A DNA stretch of 57,812 nucleotides from Comamonadaceae bacterium (GTDB lineage Bacteria > Pseudomonadota > Gammaproteobacteria > Burkholderiales > Burkholderiaceae_C). Shown here piece after piece: positions 14,068 to 20,994 of the stretch (position 1 is its first letter; every line of letters begins with the position of its first letter). The notes under the pieces were generated by a model. That model was not told the origin of the DNA. It did not search any database and saw only the letters and a program-made list of their open reading frames with translations. The position numbers and the translations under genes are program-made. The stretch spans positions 1 through 57,812 of the forward strand of contig JAAFIW010000027.1 in assembly GCA_013297875.1 (NCBI GenBank), written 5' to 3'.

Positions 14068-15006
14068 ATGGCTGATACCTACCCTCAACCCTTCCCCCCG
14101 CCATGGGCCGACGCCTGGGGCGACGACCGCTTTGGTTTGTGGGCTACGCTGGCAGTCGGTGGTTTGACCCAACGCGTGCGCTATCTGCCGCCTGGCAGCT
14201 TTTTGATGGGCTCGCCGCCTGATGAGCCGGATCGACATGAAGATGAAGGCCCGCAGCACCTGGTGACCTTGACCGAAGGCCTGTGGCTGGCCGACACGGC
14301 GTGCACACAGGGCTTGTGGCTGGGGGTGATGGGCGGTGAGAACCCCAGCCGTCTCAAAGGCGATCTGGAATTGCCGGTGGAGCGAGTCAGCTGGAAAGAC
14401 GTGCAGCAATTTCTATCCAGGCTGCAGGCGCATTTGCCCGCTGGTATTGAGGCGGTGCTGCCCACCGAGGCGCAATGGGAATACGCCTGCCGGGCAGGCA
14501 CCACCACGCCGTTCAGCTTTGGGCAGCAGATCGGCACAAATCAAGTGAACTACGACGGCAACTACCCGTACAACAACGGCCCCAAGGGCGAATACCGGGA
14601 AAAAACTATCGCCGTGAAAGCACTGCCTGCCAATGCCTGGGGCCTGTACCAAATGCATGGCAATGTGTGGGAGTGGTGTGCTGATGCCATGCGCGACTAC
14701 GCGGGCGATGCCGTGACGGACCCCAGCGGAGCCACAGGCCAGGGTGTTAAAGGCTTCGCGGTTCGTGGCGGGTCGTGGATCTTCCGCGCGCAGAGCGCGC
14801 GTTCGGCCCGGCGCTTCCTCCACGTGCCTGGCAGGCGCGACCTCTACCTGGGGTTCCGGTTTGCTCTGAGGTCCCCAGCCCAGCCAGGGGCCGGAGGCCC
14901 GGTGTTGGTAGGGCGGAGCCCGGGGATTGACTTTGACGGGCAGAGCCCGTCTGGGGGCCGGGACGGCCCGGTGTTAGCCGCGCGCAGCGCCCCGCGCAAA
15001 ATTTGA
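14068..15006 (+). CDS. FGE-domain protein, DGR target 2
   Basis: A 312-residue protein that is essentially a free FGE-sulfatase/C-type-lectin domain. It opens with 'MADTYPQPFPPPWADAWGDD', then from residue ~36 repeats the domain of target 1 ('PPGSFLMGSPPDEP', 'EAQWEYACRAGT', 'YDGNYPYN', 'GNVWEW'). Residues 231-268 are encoded by variable repeat 2, and the same Gly/Arg tail follows. ATG 14068 is preferred to GTG 13972, which would place template-flanking DNA in the protein. It lacks the vWA region, so it is probably a duplicate of the target-1 C-terminus serving as a second, separately diversified binding module. Confidence 0.85.
   Translation: MADTYPQPFPPPWADAWGDDRFGLWATLAVGGLTQRVRYLPPGSFLMGSPPDEPDRHEDEGPQHLVTLTEGLWLADTACTQGLWLGVMGGENPSRLKGDLELPVERVSWKDVQQFLSRLQAHLPAGIEAVLPTEAQWEYACRAGTTTPFSFGQQIGTNQVNYDGNYPYNNGPKGEYREKTIAVKALPANAWGLYQMHGNVWEWCADAMRDYAGDAVTDPSGATGQGVKGFAVRGGSWIFRAQSARSARRFLHVPGRRDLYLGFRFALRSPAQPGAGGPVLVGRSPGIDFDGQSPSGGRDGPVLAARSAPRKI
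14757..14870 (+). repeat. DGR variable repeat 2 (VR2)
   Basis: A 114-bp segment aligned without gaps to the template. There are 15 differences: 14 at template adenines (AAC to TTC, AGC, CAC, GAC, CTC or TAC; CAC to CGC or CTC; CAG to CGG; GAG to GTG) and one C-to-T in the conserved 5' part. The variable residues differ from those of VR1 at most positions. Confidence 0.95.
14871..14990 (+). other. Serial hairpins downstream of VR2
   Basis: The same layout as after VR1: GGGCC-GGA-GGCCC and GGGC-GGA-GCCC, then a 7-bp stem GACGGGC-AGA-GCCCGTC and GGGCC-GGGAC-GGCCC. In the third hairpin VR1's copy has fewer pairs. Confidence 0.6.
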
Positions 15007-15014
15007 GCGGTTTT

Positions 15015-15070
15015 TGCTCTGTTTTTGATAGCTGCTTGATCAAGTAATTCATGGGCGGGATGGCAAAAAT
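15015..15070 (+). repeat. Short interspersed repeat, copy 6
   Basis: TGATAGCTGCTTGATCAAGT followed by AATTCATGGGCGGG: the family with an altered centre, just after the second FGE gene. No gene is seen from 15007 to 15289; the stretch holds only this repeat, the hairpin repeat at 15107 and the Phd promoter. Confidence 0.7.
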
Positions 15071-15106
15071 GGCACCAAGTGGTGGCTAATCAGATTACAG
15101 CGGGGT

Positions 15107-15190
15107 GTTGCTCTTTCCCGGGCTGCACAAAGAACGACCGTCTGCACGCGCATGCCCCCATCCCTACCTTCCCAAAGCGGGGGAAGGGGC
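15107..15190. repeat. GC-rich inverted repeat, one arm decayed
   Basis: The right half (GCCCCCATCCCTACCTTCCC, then AAAGCGGGGGAAGGGGC) matches the family, whereas the left half (CTCTTTCCCGGGCTG) is degenerate. Confidence 0.6.
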
Positions 15191-15254
15191 AAAGTCAGCT
15201 CACGTACGCAGCGGCCGAGACCAGCGCGCATTGGCATCATCATCCAAAAAACGT

Positions 15255-15283
15255 CATTTATGTACAATTTACATGTACATGAA
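15255..15283. promoter_or_regulatory. Promoter/operator of the Phd-VapC-type pair
   Basis: TGTACA at 15261-15266 and again at 15274-15279, each self-complementary, lie in an AT-rich stretch (ATTTATGTACAATTTACATG) 11-30 bases before the antitoxin ATG. This is a plausible autorepressor site. Confidence 0.5.
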
Positions 15284-15289
15284 AGGCAA

Positions 15290-15586
15290 ATGATGTCTAT
15301 CTCCATCGCCCAATCCCGCCAGCAACTGTCTTCACTGATTGACGCTGCGCAAAGCACGCCGCAAGTCATCACCAAGCGCAACACGCCGGTGGCGGTGCTG
15401 GTATCGGCTGATTACTTCAAGCGCACAGAAGTGGCGGCGAGCAGTGCTGCCAGTTTTTACAACGCCTTAATGGCCTTGCGCAGCCAGCACGAGCCGGCAG
15501 ACGACGCAGGCATTCCGGGTGCCGACGCGGCTGCGTCGCGTGCCACCGCGTGGGTGCGCACGAATCAATTTGCGGATTCCGAATAG
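15290..15586 (+). CDS. Phd/YefM-family antitoxin
   Basis: A 98-residue protein. The N-terminal half is a Phd/YefM fold ('SIAQSRQQLSSLIDAAQSTPQ', 'ITKRNTPVAVLVSADYF'), which binds DNA as a dimer. The C-terminal half is the flexible part that wraps the toxin. Two start codons are adjacent (ATG 15290 and ATG 15293); either fits. The PIN toxin starts 3 bases after the stop. It should repress the promoter containing the paired TGTACA boxes. Confidence 0.85.
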   Translation: MMSISIAQSRQQLSSLIDAAQSTPQVITKRNTPVAVLVSADYFKRTEVAASSAASFYNALMALRSQHEPADDAGIPGADAAASRATAWVRTNQFADSE

Positions 15587-15589
15587 GCC

Positions 15590-16000
15590 ATGGCGCAAAC
15601 CATTTATCTGGCCGACACCAACGTGGTCAGCGAGTTCGTTAAAAAAACGCCCGATGAAAACGTCATGCAATGGGTGCAATCGGCCCAACTGATTGCCATA
15701 TCCGCCGTCACCATCGAAGAAGCGCATTTCGGCTTTGCGTGGCAGCCCAACGCGCGCAAACTCAATTTATTCAACGCCTTGGTGCAAAACCTGCACGCGG
15801 TGTATGCCATCACCGAGTCCGTCGCGCAGCGCGCGGGCATGTTGCGGGGGCAGTTTCAGGCGCAGGGCCTGACCCGAAGCGCGCCAGACATGCTGATCGC
15901 CGCGACGGCGCAGGAGTATCAACTCATCATTGCGACGCGCAATGTGCGGGACTTTGCGGGCTGCGGGGTGCAAGTGATCAATCCGTTTGATCGGTCTTAA
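15590..16000 (+). CDS. vapC: PIN-domain toxin (VapC/FitB-like)
   Basis: A 136-residue PIN-domain RNase with acidic active-site residues in 'LADTNVVSEF' (residues ~6-15), 'SAVTIEEAHFG', 'SAPDMLIAATA' and 'IATRNVRDFAG'. PIN toxins cleave tRNA or rRNA in a metal-dependent way. It pairs with the Phd-like antitoxin three bases upstream, the common FitAB-like combination. Confidence 0.87.
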   Translation: MAQTIYLADTNVVSEFVKKTPDENVMQWVQSAQLIAISAVTIEEAHFGFAWQPNARKLNLFNALVQNLHAVYAITESVAQRAGMLRGQFQAQGLTRSAPDMLIAATAQEYQLIIATRNVRDFAGCGVQVINPFDRS

Positions 16001-16007
16001 ACGCATT

Positions 16008-16074
16008 TTTTGCTCTGCTTTTTATAGCTTCTTGAGCATATTTCACTTGGTCCAGCGGCTGTTTTGACTTGCAA
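16008..16074 (+). repeat. Short interspersed repeat, copy 7, with a short tandem tail
   Basis: TTTATAGCTTCTTGAGCATA followed by CTTGGTCCAGCGGC and TTTTGACTT is a diverged copy. It runs into GCAAAATTGCAAAATTGCAA (16071-16090), a 9-bp tandem repeat. Confidence 0.7.
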
Positions 16075-16174
16075 AATTGCAAAATTGCAATAACGCGATG
16101 ATGTGCAGCCTCCTGTGGCGCGCAATTTAAAAGACCCGCATCTGCAGGCCTTTTGCAAACTGACTGTAGCGCCG

Positions 16175-16369
16175 CTATTGCTGGATTGCCGTTGCAGCCT
16201 CGGCCAGTTCGGCCCGCAATTTGTCTGCCTCCTGGTTGGCCCAGCGCACCAGCGGATCCATGGGGCCGCTGTAGAAGGTTCTCACGCCAGGGCCGAATTC
16301 GCGCAGCTTCCAGGCATCGAATTCCACGCCCATCTCTTGCATGGTCATATCGGTTGTTGCAGTGGTCAT
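16175..16369 (-). CDS. Small hypothetical protein
   Basis: A 64-residue acidic helical protein ('MTTATTDMTMQEMGVEFDAW', 'YSGPMDPLVRWANQEADK', 'LRAELAEAATAIQQ'). I recognise no family. Its start overlaps the stop of the upstream HNHP-motif gene (ATGA at 16366-16369), so the two form a coupled pair; it may be the immunity or accessory partner of that protein. Confidence 0.5.
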   Translation of the reverse strand: MTTATTDMTMQEMGVEFDAWKLREFGPGVRTFYSGPMDPLVRWANQEADKLRAELAEAATAIQQ

Positions 16370-16995
16370 GAGCGCTCCCGCAAGTAGGTCAGGCCAAAAC
16401 GCTTGGCAGCGCGCTTCCAAAAAGCGTGTTGCAACTCTACACCAAACCACGCCGGGTGCAGTTGATCGGCCTGGTTGGCTTGCCGTACGACCTCCGACAA
16501 TTGGGCCGACCACTCTGCACCCAACTGCTCCAGCGTTTTGCGCGTAGGCGGCGCAGCGCCAAACAGCAGCAGGTGGCGAAACTGTGGCGACACCACGCGC
16601 AGCTCGGCCACCTGGGCGAACAGGGCCGCCTCATAGTCGTCCAACGAAAAAGCGCCATCGCCCGGATGGTTGTGCGTGAAGGTGCTGCCCGCCTTGCCCG
16701 CCAGCTCGGCCTCGGCAAAGCCCACGCGATTGGGCTGGCCGGTGCGGCGCAGCAGTTCCTTACCGTCTGCGCCAATGAACACGCCGGTTTCCAGCTTGTT
16801 GTTGCGTATGCCTTCTTCTATCGCCACAGCGGTTTGGCGGGCAGGGGTTGACGTGTCGGGTGTTGCGCGCGGGGCCGGTGGGTCATAAGGGCCGAAGGTC
16901 GGCGTGGGTTGGTTGAAGTTTTTCACTGTTGAATTGTCAGGGACGCTGATGCCGCAAATACGCGTGAGGGGCACCCACCCTCCGCCAACGCCCAT
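16366..16995 (-). CDS. Protein with a JAMM-like HNHP motif (possible toxin/peptidase fragment)
   Basis: About 210 residues; the exact start is uncertain (ATG 16995 or 17043, neither with a strong ribosome-binding site). The N-terminal ~40 residues are Pro/Thr-rich. The centre contains 'TFTHNHPGDGAFSLDDYEAAL', whose H-x-H-P...S-x-D-D arrangement recalls the metal site of JAMM/MPN+ peptidases, as seen also in toxin-like C-terminal domains of polymorphic-toxin and phage proteins. The rest is helical. It may be a C-terminal piece of a once larger protein; the upstream region is now the 5' end of the exonuclease gene on the other strand. It is coupled to the 64-residue protein downstream. Confidence 0.5.
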   Translation of the reverse strand: MGVGGGWVPLTRICGISVPDNSTVKNFNQPTPTFGPYDPPAPRATPDTSTPARQTAVAIEEGIRNNKLETGVFIGADGKELLRRTGQPNRVGFAEAELAGKAGSTFTHNHPGDGAFSLDDYEAALFAQVAELRVVSPQFRHLLLFGAAPPTRKTLEQLGAEWSAQLSEVVRQANQADQLHPAWFGVELQHAFWKRAAKRFGLTYLRERS

Positions 16996-17058
16996 TCGAA
17001 GACCCAATTTCGCCTGCCCCGGCGCGCGAGCCCAAACCCGCATGGGACAATCCCGCTC

Positions 17059-19140
17059 ATGTTTGCAATGTTTGAAGACGCCGGTAAATTCCTGGCAGGG
17101 CGGGTGATGTCTGAGGCTGAATCGTCGGCGCAGGTGGAGCTTGAAAGTGGCAAGCGTGTGAAGGTGAAGGCCGCGCACGTGATGCTGAAATTTGACAAGC
17201 CGGCGCCTGCCGAGTTTTTGCGGCAGGCGCAGGAGATTTCTCAGACCATTGAGCTGGACATGGCTTGGGAATTTGCGCCGGACGACGAGTTTGGCTTTGC
17301 TGATTTGGCGCGGGACTACTTCAGCGCGCAGGCCAGTGCGGCGCAGCAGGCGGGTGCGCTGCTGCGGCTGCAAGACTCGCCGCATTACTTTCGCCGGGCG
17401 GGCAAGGGGCGCTTCAAGAAAGCGTCGGCCGAGGTGGTGCAGCAGGCGCTGTTGGCCATTGAGAAAAAGAAGCAGATCACCGCGCAAATTGCGGCCTGGG
17501 CGCAGGAGCTGGCCAGCGGCGTGTGCCCGGCGCCGATTCGTGAGCAGCTGTTCAAAATTCTCTTCAAGCCCGACAAAAACGGGCCCGAATACAAGGCCGT
17601 GGTCGACGCCTCGCGTGCCACGCAAACCGCGCCGCTGGACCTGCTGCAAAAGGCGGGCGCGATTGACAGCCCTTACCAGTTTCACTGGAAGCGGTTTTTG
17701 TTTGACAACTTTCCCAAGGGCACAGGCTTTCCGGCGCTGGCGGCACCCGCCATTCAAGACGAGCTGCCGCTGGCCCCGGTGCAGGCGTATTCGATTGACG
17801 ATTCGCAGACCACCGAGATTGACGATGCGCTGTCGCTGCAAGGGCTGGGCACGGGCACCGTTACTTTGGGCATTCACATTGCGGCACCGGCGCTGGCTTT
17901 GCAGGCGGGCGATGCGGTGGACAACGTGGCCCGCCAGCGCCTGTCGACCGTGTACATGCCGGGCTACAAAATCACCATGCTGCCCGATGCGGTGGTGCAG
18001 ACCTACACCTTGCAGGCCGGGCGCGACTGCCCGGCGGTGTCGTTGTATGTGGTGTTTGACGAGGCCACGCTGGAGATCAAAAGCCGCGAGACCCGGCTGG
18101 AGCGGGTGCCGATTGCGGCGAATTTGCGGCACGACCAGCTGGACGCGGTGGTCACGCACGAGCGGCTGGAAAACCCCGAGCCGGGTGAGGCACTTGAGCA
18201 TGAAAAGGGGCTCCTGCCCATACCAAATCTGCTCAAGCAGCTATCATTTTTATATCGCCTGGCCAGGCATTTGAAGGCCGGGCGCGAGGTGGTGCGCGGC
18301 AAGCCGGAGAACTTCAACCGGCCGGATTACAACTTCAAACTGGTCGGTAATGACGGCAACGAACCCACAGGCACCGAACAAGTCCTCATCTCCACCCGCC
18401 AACGCGGCGCGCCGCTGGACTTGATCGTGGCCGAGGCCATGATTCTGGCCAACAGCTCCTGGGGTGACTGGCTGCACGCGCACGGCGTGCCCGGCATTTA
18501 CCGCAGCCAGGCCAGCCTGGCCCCGGGCGTGAAGGTGCGCATGGGCACCAAGGCGCAGCCGCATGCGGGCATAGGCGTTTCCAGCTACGCCTGGAGCACC
18601 TCGCCGCTTCGCCGCTACACCGATTTGGTGAACCAGTGGCAAATCATTGCGGTGGCCAGAAATGGAAAGACTGCGCCGCTGGTGGCCCCGTTCAAACCCA
18701 AAGACGCGCAGCTGTTTGCCATCATCAGCAGCTTTGACGCGGCTTACAGCGCCTACAACGGCTACCAGGGCGGCATGGAGCGGTTTTGGACCCTGCAATA
18801 CGTGCAGCAAAACGGCATCAGCGAGCTCACGGCCACGGTGTTTAAAGAAGGCCTGGTGCGCGCCGACGACCTGCCCCTGGTGCTGCCGGTGCTGGGCGCG
18901 CAAGACTTGCCGCGCGGCGCGCATGTGCGCGTGAAGCTGGGCGCGATTGACCTGATTTCGCTGGACGTGACGGGCACGGTGATTGAGCGGCTGGATGTGC
19001 AAGTGTCTGAAGCCATGGACGAAGAAGGCGACGACGAGCTGGTGGCCGGGCCGATTGCGATTGCGGTGGACATGAGCGCACCCGTCGGTGAAAACGACGC
19101 ACCGGCTGACACCGCAACTGTCGATAATCCGGCCCCGTGA
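17059..19140 (+). CDS. RNase II/RNase R-family 3'-5' exoribonuclease
   Basis: A 693-residue RNB-domain exonuclease that degrades RNA processively. The catalytic acidic cluster is in 'YSIDDSQTTEIDDALSL' (residues ~248-264), and the RNB signature later in 'SYAWSTSPLRRYTDLVNQWQ'. An N-terminal winged-helix-like region and a C-terminal S1-like stretch flank it. Within the RNB domain, residues ~380-402 ('EHEKGLLPIPNLLKQLSFLY') coincide with a copy of the interspersed repeat in reverse orientation. This in-frame insertion is absent from the pattern I know for the family. The stop overlaps the GTG start of the next gene. Confidence 0.87.
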   Translation: MFAMFEDAGKFLAGRVMSEAESSAQVELESGKRVKVKAAHVMLKFDKPAPAEFLRQAQEISQTIELDMAWEFAPDDEFGFADLARDYFSAQASAAQQAGALLRLQDSPHYFRRAGKGRFKKASAEVVQQALLAIEKKKQITAQIAAWAQELASGVCPAPIREQLFKILFKPDKNGPEYKAVVDASRATQTAPLDLLQKAGAIDSPYQFHWKRFLFDNFPKGTGFPALAAPAIQDELPLAPVQAYSIDDSQTTEIDDALSLQGLGTGTVTLGIHIAAPALALQAGDAVDNVARQRLSTVYMPGYKITMLPDAVVQTYTLQAGRDCPAVSLYVVFDEATLEIKSRETRLERVPIAANLRHDQLDAVVTHERLENPEPGEALEHEKGLLPIPNLLKQLSFLYRLARHLKAGREVVRGKPENFNRPDYNFKLVGNDGNEPTGTEQVLISTRQRGAPLDLIVAEAMILANSSWGDWLHAHGVPGIYRSQASLAPGVKVRMGTKAQPHAGIGVSSYAWSTSPLRRYTDLVNQWQIIAVARNGKTAPLVAPFKPKDAQLFAIISSFDAAYSAYNGYQGGMERFWTLQYVQQNGISELTATVFKEGLVRADDLPLVLPVLGAQDLPRGAHVRVKLGAIDLISLDVTGTVIERLDVQVSEAMDEEGDDELVAGPIAIAVDMSAPVGENDAPADTATVDNPAP
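18195..18262 (-). repeat. Short interspersed repeat, copy 8, in frame inside the exonuclease gene
   Basis: On the minus strand it reads ATGATAGCTGCTTGAGCAGA, then TTTGGTATGGGCAGGAGCCC. All elements of the family are present, yet the host frame stays open because the repeat is read on its complementary strand (CTGCTCAAGCAGCTATC). Confidence 0.8.
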
Positions 19141-19991
19141 ACCTCAAGTCTTTCAGCACCCTGCAAATCGCCCTGGCCTTCTCGGCGCTGGTGCATGGCG
19201 GCTTGCTCACCGTGCGGTTTATCGACCCTGAGGGCTTTAACCGCGTGTTTGAGGACACGCCGCTGGAGGTGGTGCTGGTCAACACCCGCAGCAACGAAAA
19301 ACCCGACAGGGCTCAAGCCATTGCCCAGGCCTCGCTGGCTGGGGGTGGTGAGGCCGAAAAAGCCCGCGCCACCTCGCCGCTGCCACCCTCGGCCCTGACC
19401 GACCGGGGCGACGCCGCCGAAGACGAGCAAAAAAAGATTGAGGCCATGCAGGAGCAGCAAACCCTGCTGCTGGCCCAGCTGAAAAAAGAGCTGGCCGCCC
19501 TGCCCCCGCCCGACCCCAAGGTGCCCAGCACCAACCCCGAGGCCATGTCGCGCGAGGAAAAGCGCCGCCAGCTCATCAAGCTGTTGGCCGAGATTGAAAA
19601 GCGCATCAACGAAGAAAACTCGCGCCCCAAAAAGCGCTACATCAGCCCGGCCACGCGCGAAGAGGTGTATGCGATTTATTACGACGCGCTGCGCCGCAAG
19701 ATTGAAGACAAAGGCACGCAGAATTTTCCGCAACTGGCAGGGCAAAAGCTCTACGGCGAGCTGACCATGATCGTCACCGTCAACTTTGATGGCCGCGTGC
19801 TGGCCACCGAAGTGGTGGAAAGCTCGCGCAACATCGCGCTGGACAAGCGGGCCCAAACCATCGCCCGCGCCGCCGGCCCGTTTGGCAACTTCAGCCCCGA
19901 AATGCGCCGCAAAGCCGACCAGATCGTGGTGGTCTCGCGCTTTAAATTCACGCGCGACGAGACGCTGGAAACGCGGCTGACGGAGCGTTGA
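19137..19991 (+). CDS. TonB-like energy-transducer family protein
   Basis: A 284-residue protein with one N-terminal membrane helix ('LQIALAFSALVHGGLLTVRF'), a charged, proline-containing spacer with predicted coiled coil ('EEKRRQLIKLLAEIEKRI'), and a C-terminal TonB-like domain ('YYDALRRKIEDKGTQNFP', 'GELTMIVTVNFDGRVLATEV'). Such proteins transmit proton-motive energy to outer-membrane receptors or act in cell-envelope assembly. Start GTG 19137 overlaps the exonuclease stop (GTGA). No receptor gene is nearby. Confidence 0.75.
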   Translation: MNLKSFSTLQIALAFSALVHGGLLTVRFIDPEGFNRVFEDTPLEVVLVNTRSNEKPDRAQAIAQASLAGGGEAEKARATSPLPPSALTDRGDAAEDEQKKIEAMQEQQTLLLAQLKKELAALPPPDPKVPSTNPEAMSREEKRRQLIKLLAEIEKRINEENSRPKKRYISPATREEVYAIYYDALRRKIEDKGTQNFPQLAGQKLYGELTMIVTVNFDGRVLATEVVESSRNIALDKRAQTIARAAGPFGNFSPEMRRKADQIVVVSRFKFTRDETLETRLTER

Positions 19992-20024
19992 GCGTCTACA
20001 TGCCCGAAGACTTCACGGTTTTAG

Positions 20025-20136
20025 CTCCTTCCCCTCCCGGGGGAAGGTCGGGATGGGGGCACGTGCGCCGACTCGCTATTTCATACGCGTGCCCCCATCC
20101 CCGCCTTCCCCCGAAAGGGGAAGGGGTCAACCACCA
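20025..20136. repeat. Large GC-rich inverted repeat before aroE
   Basis: Arms of ~25 bp (GGGGGAAGGTCGGGATGGGG... and its complement ending in CCTTCCCCC) with two mismatches, plus terminal CTTCCCC/GGGGAAG hairpins. They enclose ~20 bases. It lies between the TonB-like gene and aroE and may act as a transcription terminator or RNA-stability element. Confidence 0.8.
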
Positions 20137-20151
20137 ATTTGTGTAGCTTCT

Positions 20152-20994
20152 ATGGACCTCTACTGCGTGATGGGCAACCCGATTGCCCACAGCCGCTCCC
20201 CCGTCATTCACGCCCGCTTTGCCCAGCTCACCGGCCAGACCCTGCGCTATGGCAAGCGCGAAATACCGCTGGACGGGTTTGCGCAAGCCGTGCGGGCATT
20301 TCAAGCCGAAGGCGGGCGCGGTTGCAACATCACCGTGCCCTTCAAATTTGAAGCGGCGGCGCTGGTAGATAGTCAAACCGAACGCGCCGCGCTGGCCCAG
20401 GCGGCCAACACGCTGAGCTTCGTGAATGGCCGCATCGAAGCCGACACCACCGATGGCGTGGGCCTGGTGACTGACATTCAAACCAACGCCGGCGTGCCAC
20501 TCAAAGGCAGTCGCATCTTGCTGCTGGGCGCTGGTGGCGCAGCCGCCAGCGTGCTGGGCGCGCTGCTGCAGGCGGGGCCCGCCCGCGTGGTGGTGAGCAA
20601 CCGCAGCCGTGCGCGTGCGCAAGCCCTGGTGGCCCGCCATGCCGAGCTGGCTTTGCTATCAAATGCGGAGCTTCTTGAGCAGGATTCATATGGGCTAGTG
20701 GCCGATATTGATCAAAAATTCGACATTCTCATCAACGCCACCGCTGCCAGCCTGGCGGGGGCTGAGTTGACGCTGAACCCCGCCGTTTTGCAGCCCGGTG
20801 CCCTGGCCTACGACATGATGTATGGCCCCGCCGCACAAGGCTTTTTAAGCTGGGCACAAGGCCACGGCGCAGTAGCGCGAGACGGCCTGGGCATGCTGGT
20901 GGAGCAAGCCGCCGCCTCGTTTGAAATCTGGCGCGGCGTGCGGCCCCCGGCGGGGCAGGTTTTGGCGGAGCTGCGGGCGCAAATGGGAACATGA
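20152..20994 (+). CDS. aroE: Shikimate dehydrogenase
   Basis: A 280-residue NADP-dependent enzyme of the shikimate pathway (3-dehydroshikimate to shikimate). Substrate-binding motif 'MGNPIAHSRSP' (residues ~7-17), catalytic Lys in 'NITVPFK', 'NTLSF' and 'DTTDGVGLVTDI' (catalytic Asp), then the Rossmann 'LLLGAGGAAASV' and 'NRS' NADP motif. ATG 20152 matches the family N-terminus. Codons ~168-188 are a copy of the interspersed repeat read in frame ('LLSNAELLEQDSYGLVADID'). This falls in a surface region of the NADP domain, so activity could be kept. It overlaps mtgA by 4 bases. Confidence 0.93.
   Translation: MDLYCVMGNPIAHSRSPVIHARFAQLTGQTLRYGKREIPLDGFAQAVRAFQAEGGRGCNITVPFKFEAAALVDSQTERAALAQAANTLSFVNGRIEADTTDGVGLVTDIQTNAGVPLKGSRILLLGAGGAAASVLGALLQAGPARVVVSNRSRARAQALVARHAELALLSNAELLEQDSYGLVADIDQKFDILINATAASLAGAELTLNPAVLQPGALAYDMMYGPAAQGFLSWAQGHGAVARDGLGMLVEQAAASFEIWRGVRPPAGQVLAELRAQMGT
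20655..20718 (+). repeat. Short interspersed repeat, copy 9, in frame inside aroE
   Basis: GCTATCAAATGCGGAGCTTC then TTGAGCAGGATTCATATGGG and CTAGTGGCCGATATTGATCA. The full element, from the GCTAT lead-in to the tail, is readable with no stop codon in the aroE frame. Confidence 0.8.

Noticed and set aside
13278-14075. A 265-residue open frame after DGR target 1
   Set aside because: Only the first ~65 codons look like protein; the rest is hairpin repeats and the template in a different register.
13032-14870. Interpretation of the three 114-bp copies as ordinary tandem domain duplication
   Set aside because: Ordinary divergence would hit all bases; differences are almost exclusively at template adenines and the flanks are identical.
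15079-15293. Short open frames through the hairpin repeat before the Phd gene
   Set aside because: Repeat-derived, no ribosome-binding site or family match.
16366-18201. A 611-residue minus-strand open frame
   Set aside because: Most of it is antisense to the exonuclease gene with shadow-like composition; only the part below about 17043 is supported.
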